From JBEEFP01 sp041166085 (lineage in GTDB: Bacteria > Actinomycetota > Acidimicrobiia > Acidimicrobiales > JAFATL01): a DNA stretch of 64,000 bases. Below, piece by piece: positions 32,379-40,388 of the stretch; position 1 is the first letter of the stretch, and each line of letters opens with the position of its first letter. The translations under genes were made by a program, and so were the position numbers. The notes under the pieces were generated by a model that had not been told where the DNA came from, searched no databases, and worked only from the letters and a program-made list of their open reading frames with translations. The stretch covers positions 96,194-160,193 of the forward strand of contig JBEEFP010000089.1 of the NCBI GenBank assembly GCA_041166085.1, given 5' to 3'.

Positions 32379-33455
32379 GTGGAGCGGCTCGGCATCGTCG
32401 GCCTGCCGAACGCTGGGAAGTCAGCCCTTTTCAACGCGCTGACAGGCGGTTCGGCGGTCGTCGCCTCTCATCCTTTCTCGACGACGGAGACCCACGTGGG
32501 CGTTGCCCAGGTGCCGGATCCGCGCGTCGAGGCGCTGGCCCAGCTCGCCAAGAGCAAGAAGATCGTGCACACGACGGTCGAGTTCGTCGACATCGCAGGG
32601 CTGGTCGCGGGCTCGTCGACCGGCGAGGGCATGGGCAACCGGTTCCTGGCCGGCATCCGCGAGGCCGACGCCCTCTGCATCGTGCTCCGCGCCTTCGAGG
32701 ACGAGAACGTGGTCGGCGGAAACGACCCGCTCGACGACCTGCAGGTGCTCGAGCTCGAGCTCGTCCTCGCCGACGCGGCCACGGTGGAGTCGCAGGTCGA
32801 CAAGCGCCGCAAGGCCGCCAAGAACGACAAGTCGCTGCTGCCCGAGGTCGCCGCGCTCGAGGCCGCCCTCCCGGTCCTGCAGGCGGGCACACCCATCTAC
32901 CGCTCCGACCTCGATGCCGAGCACCGCGCCAACCTGCGCACGTCGTTCCTGCTCACCAACAAGCCCGTGCTCGCGGTGGTCAACCTCGGTGAGGACCAGG
33001 TCGCCGACGCCGACGACGTCGTCAAGCCCGTCGTCGCCGAGCTGGGTGACGCGGCCGACGTGCTCGGCGTGAGTGTGCAGCTCGAGTCCGAGACGGCCCA
33101 GCTCCCGGCCGACCAACGAGCCGAGTTGCTCGAAGGGCTCGGCTTGGGCGAGGGCGCGCTGCCACGTGTCGCCCGCGCCGCGTATCACCTGCTCGGCCGG
33201 CGCACCTTCCTCACCACCGGCCCCGATGAGACCCGGGCGTGGACGTTCCGCGCCGGCGCCAAAGCGCCCGAGTGCGCGGGCGTCATCCATTCCGACCTGC
33301 AACGCGGATTCATCAGGGCCGAGGTCATCCGATGGGACGAGCTGCTCGAGCTCGGCTCCTGGAACGCGGCCAAGGACGTTGGCAAGCTCCGCGTCGAGGG
33401 AAAGGACTACGAGGTCGTCGACGGCGACGTCCTCGAGATCCGCTTCAACGTATGA
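32379..33455 (+). CDS. ychF: Ribosome-binding ATPase YchF (Obg family)
   Basis: 358 residues from GTG 32379. G1 GLPNAGKS, G3 VDIAGLVAG, the YchF-type NLGE in place of NKxD, a coiled-coil insertion around residues 130-160 and a C-terminal TGS domain (WTFRAGAKAPECAGVIHSDLQRGF...VVDGDVLEIRFNV). YchF binds ribosomes and hydrolyses ATP. The downstream DUF192 gene starts in its stop (ATGA 33452). Confidence 0.96.
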   Translation: MERLGIVGLPNAGKSALFNALTGGSAVVASHPFSTTETHVGVAQVPDPRVEALAQLAKSKKIVHTTVEFVDIAGLVAGSSTGEGMGNRFLAGIREADALCIVLRAFEDENVVGGNDPLDDLQVLELELVLADAATVESQVDKRRKAAKNDKSLLPEVAALEAALPVLQAGTPIYRSDLDAEHRANLRTSFLLTNKPVLAVVNLGEDQVADADDVVKPVVAELGDAADVLGVSVQLESETAQLPADQRAELLEGLGLGEGALPRVARAAYHLLGRRTFLTTGPDETRAWTFRAGAKAPECAGVIHSDLQRGFIRAEVIRWDELLELGSWNAAKDVGKLRVEGKDYEVVDGDVLEIRFNV

Positions 33456-33802
33456 AGGACCCAGCTCCTGGCCAAGCGTGGTTGCTGCGGGACGACGAGG
33501 TGCTGGCCGCCATCGAGATCGCCGACAGCTTCCGTGCCCGGCTGCGCGGTTTGCTCGGGCGCGACGGCATCGAAGGGGGCGTGCTGCTGCGGCCGGCCAA
33601 GTCGGTGCACACCATCGGCATGCGGTTCCCCCTCGACGTGGCCTTCTGCGCCAAGGACCTCACCGTGCTCGAGGTGACGACCATGGGACGCTTCCGCGTC
33701 GGCCTGCCCCGCTTGAAGGCGCATTGCGTGATCGAGGCCGAGCGGGGCGCGTTCGAACGATGGCGGCTGCAGCCGGGCGACCGCCTGGAGATCAAGGGCT
33801 GA
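33452..33802 (+). CDS. DUF192 family protein
   Basis: 116 residues with the DUF192 core: ADSFRARLRGLLGRDGIEGGVLLRPAKSVHTIGMRFPLDVAFC...VLEVTTMGRFRVGLPRLKAHCVIEAERGAFERW. A small beta-barrel of unknown function that is often next to ychF or membrane genes. There is no signal peptide, so it is cytoplasmic here. Coupled by overlaps to ychF upstream and to rsmI downstream (TGATG at 33800). Confidence 0.85.
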   Translation: MKDPAPGQAWLLRDDEVLAAIEIADSFRARLRGLLGRDGIEGGVLLRPAKSVHTIGMRFPLDVAFCAKDLTVLEVTTMGRFRVGLPRLKAHCVIEAERGAFERWRLQPGDRLEIKG

Positions 33803-34662
33803 TGCCGACCGCCGAGCCGGGAGCCACAGCCGCCCTGGTGCTGGTTGCCACGCCGATCGGCAACCTGGGCGACCTCTCGCCGCGCGCCGTCGAGGCGCTC
33901 GCCACGGCCGACGTCATCGCGTGCGAGGACATGCGTCACAGTCGCAGGCTGTTGACCCACGCCGGCGTCAACGCTCATCGCCTCATCACCGTGCACGACC
34001 ACAACGAGGCCGACCAGGTGCGCACCGTTCTCAGCCTGCTCGAGCGGGGGAAACGGGTGGCGCTCATCACCGACGCGGGGACGCCAGGCATCTCCGATCC
34101 GGGCCAACGCGTGGTCGCCTCCGTCGCCGCGGCTGGATTTCTTGTGGAGGTCGTGCCCGGACCCTCGGCCGTCATCGCGGCACTGGTGATCAGCGGCCTC
34201 CCGACGCACCGCTTCACCTTCGAGGGCTTCCTGCCCCGGAAGGGATCGGAGCGCACACGGCGGTTGGCGACGATCGGCGAGGCCGGCTGCACCACCGTGC
34301 TCTACGAGGCCCCGCACCGGTTGGCGCGCACCCTCAACGACCTGATGGAGACGTGTGGCCCGCTTCGTCAGACGGTGCTCGTGCGCGAGCTCACCAAGCT
34401 GCACGAGGAGGTGTGGCGGGGCTCCTTGCAGAGCGCGGTCGAGCACGTGGCAACCGTCGCGCCGCGCGGCGAGTACGTCATCGTCCTCGGTTCGGCGTCA
34501 CCACGCGGGCCGGTCGACGACAGCGCCATCACGGACGCGTTGAACGCGCGGCTCGGCGCGGGGGAGAGCCGCAAAACGGCCGTGGCCGACGTGGCCAGCA
34601 GCCTCTCGGTGCCGAAGCGGCGGGTCTACGACCTCGCCACCCGGCTCCGATCAGTTGACTGA
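33802..34662 (+). CDS. rsmI: 16S rRNA (cytidine-1402-2'-O)-methyltransferase RsmI
   Basis: 286 residues, a tetrapyrrole-methylase-fold enzyme. Motifs: LVATPIGNLGDLSPRA, ACEDMRHSRRLL, ALITDAGTPGISDPG, and FEGFLPRKGSER with TTVLYEAPHRLARTLNDL. It methylates C1402 of 16S rRNA at the ribose, next to RsmH's base methylation. The C-terminal helix-turn region (GESRKTAVADVASSLSVPKRRVYDLA) is usual. Its 3' end overlaps the convergent AbrB-like gene by 12 bp. Confidence 0.95.
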   Translation: MPTAEPGATAALVLVATPIGNLGDLSPRAVEALATADVIACEDMRHSRRLLTHAGVNAHRLITVHDHNEADQVRTVLSLLERGKRVALITDAGTPGISDPGQRVVASVAAAGFLVEVVPGPSAVIAALVISGLPTHRFTFEGFLPRKGSERTRRLATIGEAGCTTVLYEAPHRLARTLNDLMETCGPLRQTVLVRELTKLHEEVWRGSLQSAVEHVATVAPRGEYVIVLGSASPRGPVDDSAITDALNARLGAGESRKTAVADVASSLSVPKRRVYDLATRLRSVD

Positions 34663-34929
34663 AGGTGCGGGCTGCGGCGTCGAGCCGGCTGGTGCGCTCA
34701 GCTCGATGACGCAGCTACCGCAGATCTGCTTGTCTCGGTAGCCCTTGAGGCTCTCCACGCTGTCGCAGAACACGCAGCGAGATTCGATCTTGTTGAGCAG
34801 AACCGTGACACCGTCCACCGCGATGTCAAGTTCGTCTCCTGCTCGGATCCCCAACTGCCGCCGCAACTCGACGGGGAGGACGATGCGCCCCAGGTCGTCG
34901 ACCTTGCGGGACATCCCGATGGATTTCAC
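34651..34929 (-). CDS. AbrB-family regulator with a zinc-ribbon tail
   Basis: 92 residues. The N-terminal swapped-hairpin DNA-binding domain, VKSIGMSRKVDDLGRIVLPVELRRQLGI, matches Bacillus AbrB closely. A C-terminal C-x2-C...C-x2-C set (Cys52, 55, 70, 73) looks like a zinc ribbon. GTG 34929 is chosen because AAAGGGG lies 9 nt upstream and the family begins at this point; TTG 34938 sits directly on that site. It is divergent from metG (start 35031) with 101 bp between, so it might control itself and metG. Confidence 0.85.
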   Translation of the reverse strand: MKSIGMSRKVDDLGRIVLPVELRRQLGIRAGDELDIAVDGVTVLLNKIESRCVFCDSVESLKGYRDKQICGSCVIELSAPAGSTPQPAPSVN

Positions 34930-35030
34930 TACAGACAACCCCTTTGCTTAGAGGGTGGACGGCGCGACGGGAACCGTCGAGCTCACGCAACTCGCTTCTT
35001 CAGAAACGGTCCGATCAGTACCCTATCCAG

Positions 35031-36542
35031 GTGAGCCGCTTCTACGTCACGACGCCGATCTACTACGTCAACGACGCGCCTCACATCGGCCATGCCTATA
35101 CAACGGTTACAGCTGATGCCCTTTCGAGGTGGCACCGCCTCATAGGGGACGATGTCTTCTTCCTGACCGGAACGGACGAACACGGCCTGAAAGTGCTGCG
35201 CGCCGCCGAGGCCAACGGGCTCGAGCCTCGGGAACAAGCGGACCGTACCAGCGAGCGCTTCGTCGAGGCTTGGAAGCTGCTCGACATCCAGTACGACGAC
35301 TTCATCCGCACCACCGAATCGCGCCACTACGACGCGGTGCAGGCGCTGTTACAGAAGGTCTACGACAACGGGTGGATCGAGCTCCGCGACTACGAAGGCC
35401 TGTACTGCGTGTCGTGCGAGGGCTACTACGCCGAGTCCGATCTCGTGGACGGGAACCTGTGCCCGATCCATCTGCGCCCCGTCGAGTTCTTCACCGAGCA
35501 GAACTACTTCTTCAAGCTCTCGGACTTCGAGCAGCCGCTCCTCGACTGGTACGCGGCCAACCCCGATGCTGTCCAGCCCGAGGGCAAGCGCAACGAGGCC
35601 CTCGGCCTCGTACGCCAGGGCCTGCAGGACATCTCGATCAGCCGGACGTCACTGTCATGGGGTGTGCCGGTGCCGTGGGATCCGGGGCACGTCTTCTACG
35701 TCTGGTACGACGCGCTGATCAACTACGCCACGGCGGTCGGGTACGGCACCGATCCCGAACGCTTCGAGGCGTGGTGGCCTTCGGTTCACCATCTCATCGG
35801 CAAGGACATCCTGCGGTTCCATTGCGTCTACTGGCCCGCACTGCTGCTCGCGGCCGAGCTGCCGCCGCCCAAGCGCGTGCAGGTGCACGGCTATCTCCTC
35901 GTCGGCGGCGAGAAGATCTCCAAGAGCGGCAAGAAGTTGCCTCAGATCTCGCCAGCCGAGCTGGTGAGCGACTTCGGCGTCGACGGATACCGCTTCCACT
36001 TCCTGCGGCACCAGCCGTTCGGACCCGACAGTGAGTTCTCGTACGAGGGAATGGTGAGCGGGTACAACGCCGACCTCGCCAACAACTTCGGCAACCTGCT
36101 GTCGCGCGTCGCCACTGTGGTCGCCAAGAAGTGTGACGGCGTCGGCCCCGCGCCGCAGGCAGACAGTTCGCTGCGCGCGGTCGCCGCCAATGCCTACGGG
36201 GCGACGGCTGCGGCGTGGGGCCGGCTGGCGCCCCATGACGCGCTCGAGGCGACGTGGCGGGTCATCCGCGAGACCAACGCCTACCTCGAGGCCAACGAGC
36301 CCTGGAAGGCCGAACCTGGCGCGGCGCTCGACGGGGTGCTCGGCGACGCCCTCGAAGCGATTCGCATCGTGAGCATCCTCGCGTCGCCTGCCATCCCGCA
36401 GGCGGCGGCCGAAGCGTGGCGCCGCATCGGACTCGACGGCCGTCCCGACGAGCAACGGCTCCCCTCGGCGGCCGAGTGGGGCGGCTACCCCGGCGGCCTC
36501 CGGGTCGAGAAGGGCGAGCCGCTCTTTCCCCGTGTGGGCTGA
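35031..36542 (+). CDS. metG: Methionyl-tRNA synthetase
   Basis: 503 residues from GTG 35031. Class I signatures: TTPIYYVNDAPHIGHAY (HIGH at 18-21) and KISKS (295-299). The zinc knuckle region reads CVSCEGYYAESDLVDGNLCPIH. The anticodon-binding helical domain is present and there is no C-terminal EMAP-like domain, as in many actinobacteria. It charges tRNA-Met. The tatD gene overlaps its end by 11 bp. Confidence 0.96.
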   Translation: MSRFYVTTPIYYVNDAPHIGHAYTTVTADALSRWHRLIGDDVFFLTGTDEHGLKVLRAAEANGLEPREQADRTSERFVEAWKLLDIQYDDFIRTTESRHYDAVQALLQKVYDNGWIELRDYEGLYCVSCEGYYAESDLVDGNLCPIHLRPVEFFTEQNYFFKLSDFEQPLLDWYAANPDAVQPEGKRNEALGLVRQGLQDISISRTSLSWGVPVPWDPGHVFYVWYDALINYATAVGYGTDPERFEAWWPSVHHLIGKDILRFHCVYWPALLLAAELPPPKRVQVHGYLLVGGEKISKSGKKLPQISPAELVSDFGVDGYRFHFLRHQPFGPDSEFSYEGMVSGYNADLANNFGNLLSRVATVVAKKCDGVGPAPQADSSLRAVAANAYGATAAAWGRLAPHDALEATWRVIRETNAYLEANEPWKAEPGAALDGVLGDALEAIRIVSILASPAIPQAAAEAWRRIGLDGRPDEQRLPSAAEWGGYPGGLRVEKGEPLFPRVG

Positions 36543-37293
36543 CAGCCACGCCCATCTGTCGATGGGCGAGGACCTCGAGACGGTGCTGGCGGCAGCGCGG
36601 GCGGCGGGCGTGGCCCGCGTGGTCACCATCGGCACCGACGCCGCGGAGTCGGCCGCCGCCGTCGCGCTGGCGGGCGCGCACGATGACGTGTGGGCCACCG
36701 TGGGCCTGCACCCGCACGACGCCAAGAACGGGGTGGACACGATCGTTCCCTTCCTCGACGCGCCCAAGGTCGTCGCGGTCGGGGAGTGCGGGCTCGACTA
36801 CCACTACGACCACTCGCCCCGCGACGTGCAGCGCACGGCATTCGCGTCCCAGATCCAGTTGGCCCGGGAGCGGGGCCTGGCCCTGTCCATCCACACTCGC
36901 GAGGCGTGGGCCGACACCTTCGCCATCCTCGAGGCCGAGGGCGTCCCCGAACGGACGGTGTTCCACTGCTTCACCGGCGGCGAAGAGGAGGCCAGGCGCT
37001 GCCTCGACCTCGGCGCCTTCCTGTCCTTCAGCGGCGTGGTCACGTTCAAGTCGGCAGACGATGTCCGGGCCGCTGCCCACCTGTGCCCCCTCGACCGGCT
37101 CGTCGTGGAGACGGACAGCCCGTTCCTGACCCCCGTGCCCCTCCGGGGCCAGCCCAACACGCCGGCCAACATCCCGCTGGTAGGAACTGGTGTGGCCAGG
37201 GCCAAGGGTGTGGATCCGGAGCAGGTGGAAGCGGCCTCGTGGGCGAACACCCAGAGGTTGTACGAGTTGCAAAAGCCGGACGATTCTTCCTAG
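36532..37293 (+). CDS. tatD: TatD-family metal-dependent DNase
   Basis: 253 residues. TIM-barrel hydrolase with DSHAHLS (two metal His), GECGLDYHY (Glu), SIHTREAW (His), VFHCFTGG (His) and VVETDSPFLTP (Asp). TatD enzymes are Mg-dependent 3'-5' exonucleases or D-amino-acyl hydrolases. GTG 36532 overlaps metG. A weak hairpin CCTCGG...CCGAGG (37307-37324) follows before the RlpA-like gene. Confidence 0.94.
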   Translation: MWADSHAHLSMGEDLETVLAAARAAGVARVVTIGTDAAESAAAVALAGAHDDVWATVGLHPHDAKNGVDTIVPFLDAPKVVAVGECGLDYHYDHSPRDVQRTAFASQIQLARERGLALSIHTREAWADTFAILEAEGVPERTVFHCFTGGEEEARRCLDLGAFLSFSGVVTFKSADDVRAAAHLCPLDRLVVETDSPFLTPVPLRGQPNTPANIPLVGTGVARAKGVDPEQVEAASWANTQRLYELQKPDDSS

Positions 37294-37356
37294 ATTGCCC
37301 CGGGCTCCTCGGGCTGCTCCGAGGAAAGGTTCTCTCCCCTGCACGACTCTCCCCTG

Positions 37357-38022
37357 GTGGCGCGCAAGCGCCTGGTAGGAGCGGTGCTGTGCGCCGCCAT
37401 GGTCGCCATCCCTTTGGCAGGCCTGCGCGTGGCGCGTCCGCATCCTTCGAAGTCGACCGTCGAGGTCGCAGCAGTGGCGACCCGTCCGACGGCTGCGCTG
37501 GTCGACGATGCACGAGCGACGCCGCAGCGCGCCAGCCGGTCGGCGGGTTGGGCGCGGCGGGAGATCGAGCAACTGGCGCTCGAGGACTTCGCTCCCACCA
37601 CGACCGCTGCACCCCCGACGACTGCGGCCCCGCTCCGGCGCACGACCACCACCGCTGCCGCTCGCGCGGCACGCACGCCGTCCACGACCGCCGCGCCCAG
37701 GCCCAAGCCGGCGACCACGACGACGACCGCTGTCCGCCGGGCCGCCGCGCCGTCCTCACCCCCGCCCACGTCGGCCGACAGAAGCCAGTCCGGCAAGGCC
37801 TCGTACTACGAGGCGGCGCCCGCCGGCACGTGTGCCCATCGCACCCTGCCGATGGGGACGATCGTGAAGGTGACACGCGTGGCAACGGGCGCGTCCATCA
37901 CCTGCAAGGTGTCCGACCGCGGCCCGTACGCAGGCGGCTTCATCATCGACCTGGCCAAGTCGGACTTCGCCCAGCTGGCGCCGATCTCCGACGGGGTCAC
38001 CGAGGTGCGCCTCACCTGGTGA
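37357..38022 (+). CDS. RlpA-like double-psi beta-barrel secreted protein
   Basis: 221 residues. N-terminal signal/anchor (LVGAVLCAAMVAIPLAGL), a 100-residue Thr/Pro/Ala-rich linker, then an RlpA-type double-psi beta-barrel: SGKASYYEAAPAGTCAHRTLPMGTIVKVTRV...ITCKVSDRGPYAGGFIIDLAKSDFAQLAP. The conserved Asp of SDRGP, catalytic in RlpA lytic transglycosylases, is present; the SPOR domain is absent. In mycobacteria this tatD-ksgA slot holds rpfB, another wall lytic enzyme, so the two may have equivalent jobs. GTG 37357. Confidence 0.88.
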   Translation: MARKRLVGAVLCAAMVAIPLAGLRVARPHPSKSTVEVAAVATRPTAALVDDARATPQRASRSAGWARREIEQLALEDFAPTTTAAPPTTAAPLRRTTTTAAARAARTPSTTAAPRPKPATTTTTAVRRAAAPSSPPPTSADRSQSGKASYYEAAPAGTCAHRTLPMGTIVKVTRVATGASITCKVSDRGPYAGGFIIDLAKSDFAQLAPISDGVTEVRLTW

Positions 38023-38849
38023 TGGGCCGGCGGGAGGTGCTCGACCTCCTCGCCTCCCACGGCATCCGTCCCAGCCGGGCCCTGGGGCAGAACTTCGTCG
38101 CCGACGCCAACACGGTGCGGCGCATCGCCCGCATGGCGGGTGTCGGTCCCGGTGACGACGTCGTCGAGATCGGCGCCGGGCTCGGCGCGCTGACGATGGC
38201 CTTGGCGGAGACCGGCGCACGGGTGAAGGCGGTCGAGGTCGACCGCCACCTGCTCCCGGCCCTCCACGAGGTCGTGGGCGGGCAACCGAACATCGAGGTC
38301 GTCCACGACGACGCTCGACTGCTCGACTGGAACGCGGTGCTGGCCGGCGCCGATCGCTGGGTGCTGGTGGCGAATCTGCCGTACAACGTGGCAACTCCCC
38401 TCGTCCTGGATCTGCTCGAAGGGGTGCCGGCCATCAGCCGCATGCTGGTGATGGTGCAGCTCGAGGTCGGGCAGCGACTGGCCGCGGGAGTGGGCGACGC
38501 CGCGTACGGCGCGCCGTCGGTGCGGGTCGCGTACTGGGCCACCGCATCGGTCGCGGGACGGGTGCCGGCGACGGTGTTCGTCCCCAAGCCGCGCGTGGAA
38601 TCGGCACTGGTGCAGATCGAGCGCCTGCCCGTGCCTGCGGTGGACGTGCCCTACGCCGAGTTGTCGGCACTGGTGCGGGCCGGGTTCGGCCAGCGCCGCA
38701 AGATGCTGCGGCGCGCCCTTGCCGGCGTGGTGTCCGTCGACGCGATCGAAGCGGCCGGCATCGACCCGTCGGCACGCGCGGAGGAGCTCGACATCGCTGC
38801 ATGGGGCAGGCTGACGGCGTGCGCGTCGAACACGCTCCCGCCAAGCTGA
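38022..38849 (+). CDS. rsmA: 16S rRNA (adenine-1518/1519-N6)-dimethyltransferase
   Basis: 275 residues. Marks of KsgA/RsmA: RALGQNFVADANTVRRI, SAM loop VEIGAGLGALTMAL, ANLPYNVATPLVLDLLE with the catalytic NLPY, and FVPKPRVESALVQIERL. It dimethylates two adenines in helix 45 of 16S rRNA. The ATG overlaps the previous stop (TGATG 38020). Its end overlaps ispE. Confidence 0.96.
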   Translation: MGRREVLDLLASHGIRPSRALGQNFVADANTVRRIARMAGVGPGDDVVEIGAGLGALTMALAETGARVKAVEVDRHLLPALHEVVGGQPNIEVVHDDARLLDWNAVLAGADRWVLVANLPYNVATPLVLDLLEGVPAISRMLVMVQLEVGQRLAAGVGDAAYGAPSVRVAYWATASVAGRVPATVFVPKPRVESALVQIERLPVPAVDVPYAELSALVRAGFGQRRKMLRRALAGVVSVDAIEAAGIDPSARAEELDIAAWGRLTACASNTLPPS

Positions 38850-39514
38850 CGCTGTCGCTGCGCGTCACCGGCGTGCGCGACGACGGCTACCACCTCATCG
38901 ACGCCGAGATGGTCACCCTCGACCTGGCCGACACACTGCTCTTCGGGCCGGGGGAGGGCGTCGAGCTGGTGCCGCTGGTCCAGCTGCCCCGCTTCGAGCC
39001 GACGCTGGTGACGCGGGCGCTGGCAGCCGTCGCTCGGTCGGCATTCGTGCGGCTGGAGAAGCGCATCCCCATCGGCGCTGGGCTGGGTGGTGGGTCGGCG
39101 GACGCCGCCGCGGTGCTGCGGTGGGCGGGTTGCGCCGATCCGGCGGTGGCGGCGTCGCTGGGTGCCGACGTGCCGTTCTGCCTGGTGGGCGGGCGGGCCC
39201 GGGTGACGGGCGTCGGTGAGGAGGTCGCTCCGCTGCCGGTGGAGGACCGGGTGTTCACGCTGCTCACGCCGCCCCTGCACCTCTCGTCAGCCGACGTCTA
39301 CGCGGCCTGGGACGGGCTGGGCGGGCCCTCCGGTCCGAACGGCAACGACCTCGAGCCCGCCGCCCTCGCGGTCGAGCCCCGGCTGGTGCCGTTCCGCGAC
39401 GAGCTCGGGGGCGCGACAGGCCGCGTGCCGCGTCTGGCCGGCAGCGGCTCGACGTGGTTCGTCGAGGGCGCCTACCCAGGCGAGGGCAGGCGGGTGGTGC
39501 GCACGGCGGGCTGA
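38819..39514 (+). CDS. ispE: 4-diphosphocytidyl-2-C-methyl-D-erythritol kinase, compact
   Basis: 231 residues, against about 285 in E. coli. GHMP kinase motifs: HAPAKLTLSLRVTGVRDDGYHLID, PIGAGLGGGSADAAAVLR (ATP loop), LGADVPFCLVGG with catalytic Asp, and a C-terminal RLAGSGSTWFVEG. It phosphorylates CDP-methylerythritol in the non-mevalonate isoprenoid pathway. The shortening is in helices before and after the ATP loop; the catalytic Lys and Asp remain. GTG 38819 is chosen for a GGGGCAGG site 8 nt upstream; ATG 38801 is possible. Confidence 0.9.
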   Translation: MRVEHAPAKLTLSLRVTGVRDDGYHLIDAEMVTLDLADTLLFGPGEGVELVPLVQLPRFEPTLVTRALAAVARSAFVRLEKRIPIGAGLGGGSADAAAVLRWAGCADPAVAASLGADVPFCLVGGRARVTGVGEEVAPLPVEDRVFTLLTPPLHLSSADVYAAWDGLGGPSGPNGNDLEPAALAVEPRLVPFRDELGGATGRVPRLAGSGSTWFVEGAYPGEGRRVVRTAG

Positions 39515-39533
39515 GCGGTGGTGGCTGCGGGTG

Positions 39534-39632
39534 CTACTTGCCGGCGCGACGTTGCCAACGGGTCGCCTTCAGCATCTTCTTGTGCTTCTTCTTCCGCATG
39601 CGCTTGCGGCGCTTCTTGATCAACGAACCCAT
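39534..39632 (-). CDS. Ribosomal protein bS22-like (AURKAIP1/COX24 domain), 32 residues
   Basis: A 32-residue very basic peptide from ATG 39632: MGSLIKKRRKRMRKKKHKK then a short MLKATRWQRRAGK end. It matches the 33-residue mycobacterial protein MGSVIKKRRKRMSKKKHRK..., which is found in the decoding region of the 30S subunit and named bS22. It converges on ispE with an 18-bp gap. Confidence 0.88.
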   Translation of the reverse strand: MGSLIKKRRKRMRKKKHKKMLKATRWQRRAGK

Positions 39633-39696
39633 GGCGAGGATGGAGGGTAGCGGGCGAGTCCGATCTGGACGAACCGACCCAGCCTCCTGCCCACCG

Positions 39697-39749
39697 CCGA
39701 CTTCTGGACACGCACTCCGTTCCCAGCGGAGTGAGTGTCCAGAAGTCGG
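39697..39749. repeat. Dispersed palindromic element, beta family copy 2
   Basis: Outer arms CCGACTTCTGGACAC (39697-39711) and 39735-39749, inner arms CACTCCG (39713-39719) and CGGAGTG (39727-39733). The outer stem matches copies at 18635, 42472 and 55933; the inner stem here differs (CACTCCG instead of CAGGTGCGC). It lies in the 188-bp gap upstream of bS22 and downstream of the membrane protein gene. The rest of this gap (39633-39820) shows no gene. Confidence 0.85.
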
Positions 39750-39820
39750 GGGGCGCGTACCGTGGGAGCTTCGATCGGGGGTCGTCCAATCGGCAGGACA
39801 CGGGGTTTTGGTCCCCGGAA

Positions 39821-40357
39821 TCAGCGTTCGACCCGCTGCCCCCGAGCCACGTCCAGCGCCAGCGGCGCGCCGTGCAGGTACAGGCCGGGGAGCCAGAGCG
39901 GCACGCCGGCCACGTCCGGAGCGGTGTAGGTGAAGGCGCCCGTCGCCGACCAGCGGCTCTCATAGGTGGTGCCCGCGAGGGCGAGCAGGAGGGCATAGGG
40001 CACCAACCGGGCCCGGTCGGGGCGCCGGACCATGCGGGCCAGCCACGTGGCGACCAGCACGCCGGCCACCGATCGCGGCGTGCGCCGGAAGACGGCGCTG
40101 GCCAGGTAGGCGCCCAGGAACCAGGCCGTGCCAGTCAGGTACTCGCCAGACTCGGGCCGGCGCCGCCCGTCGCCTGCCGCCACCCGGGCCGAGCGCAGCA
40201 CGGCCAGCATGGCCAGCCCGAACTGGGGTGCGACCCACCACGCCTGGCCGACCACCCGGGGGGTCCGGTAGCGCAGGACGCCGCCTCGCACGTGGATCTG
40301 GTCGCAGAGCGCGCCGCCTACCGACCCGGCGAGGAACCAGCCGAATACCTGCACCAC
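39821..40357 (-). CDS. Conserved integral membrane protein
   Basis: 178 residues from GTG 40357 (or GTG 40354). Four to five hydrophobic segments. Notable conserved-looking block: GALCDQIHVRGGVLRYRTPRVVGQAWWVAPQFGLAMLAVL, in which a DQIHVRxGVLxY...QAWWV pattern recalls a membrane family also seen in plant plastids. I do not know its function. It is divergent from glmU with a 31-bp gap. Confidence 0.6.
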   Translation of the reverse strand: MVQVFGWFLAGSVGGALCDQIHVRGGVLRYRTPRVVGQAWWVAPQFGLAMLAVLRSARVAAGDGRRRPESGEYLTGTAWFLGAYLASAVFRRTPRSVAGVLVATWLARMVRRPDRARLVPYALLLALAGTTYESRWSATGAFTYTAPDVAGVPLWLPGLYLHGAPLALDVARGQRVER

Positions 40358-40388
40358 CGGATCGTATCGACGCGGTAGAAAGGTCTCA

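Noticed and set aside
37294..37356. A c-di-AMP (ydaO-type) riboswitch in front of the RlpA-like gene, as found before wall hydrolase genes in actinobacteria
   Set aside because: The gap is only 63 bp and shows just a weak 6-bp hairpin; the known motif is far longer.
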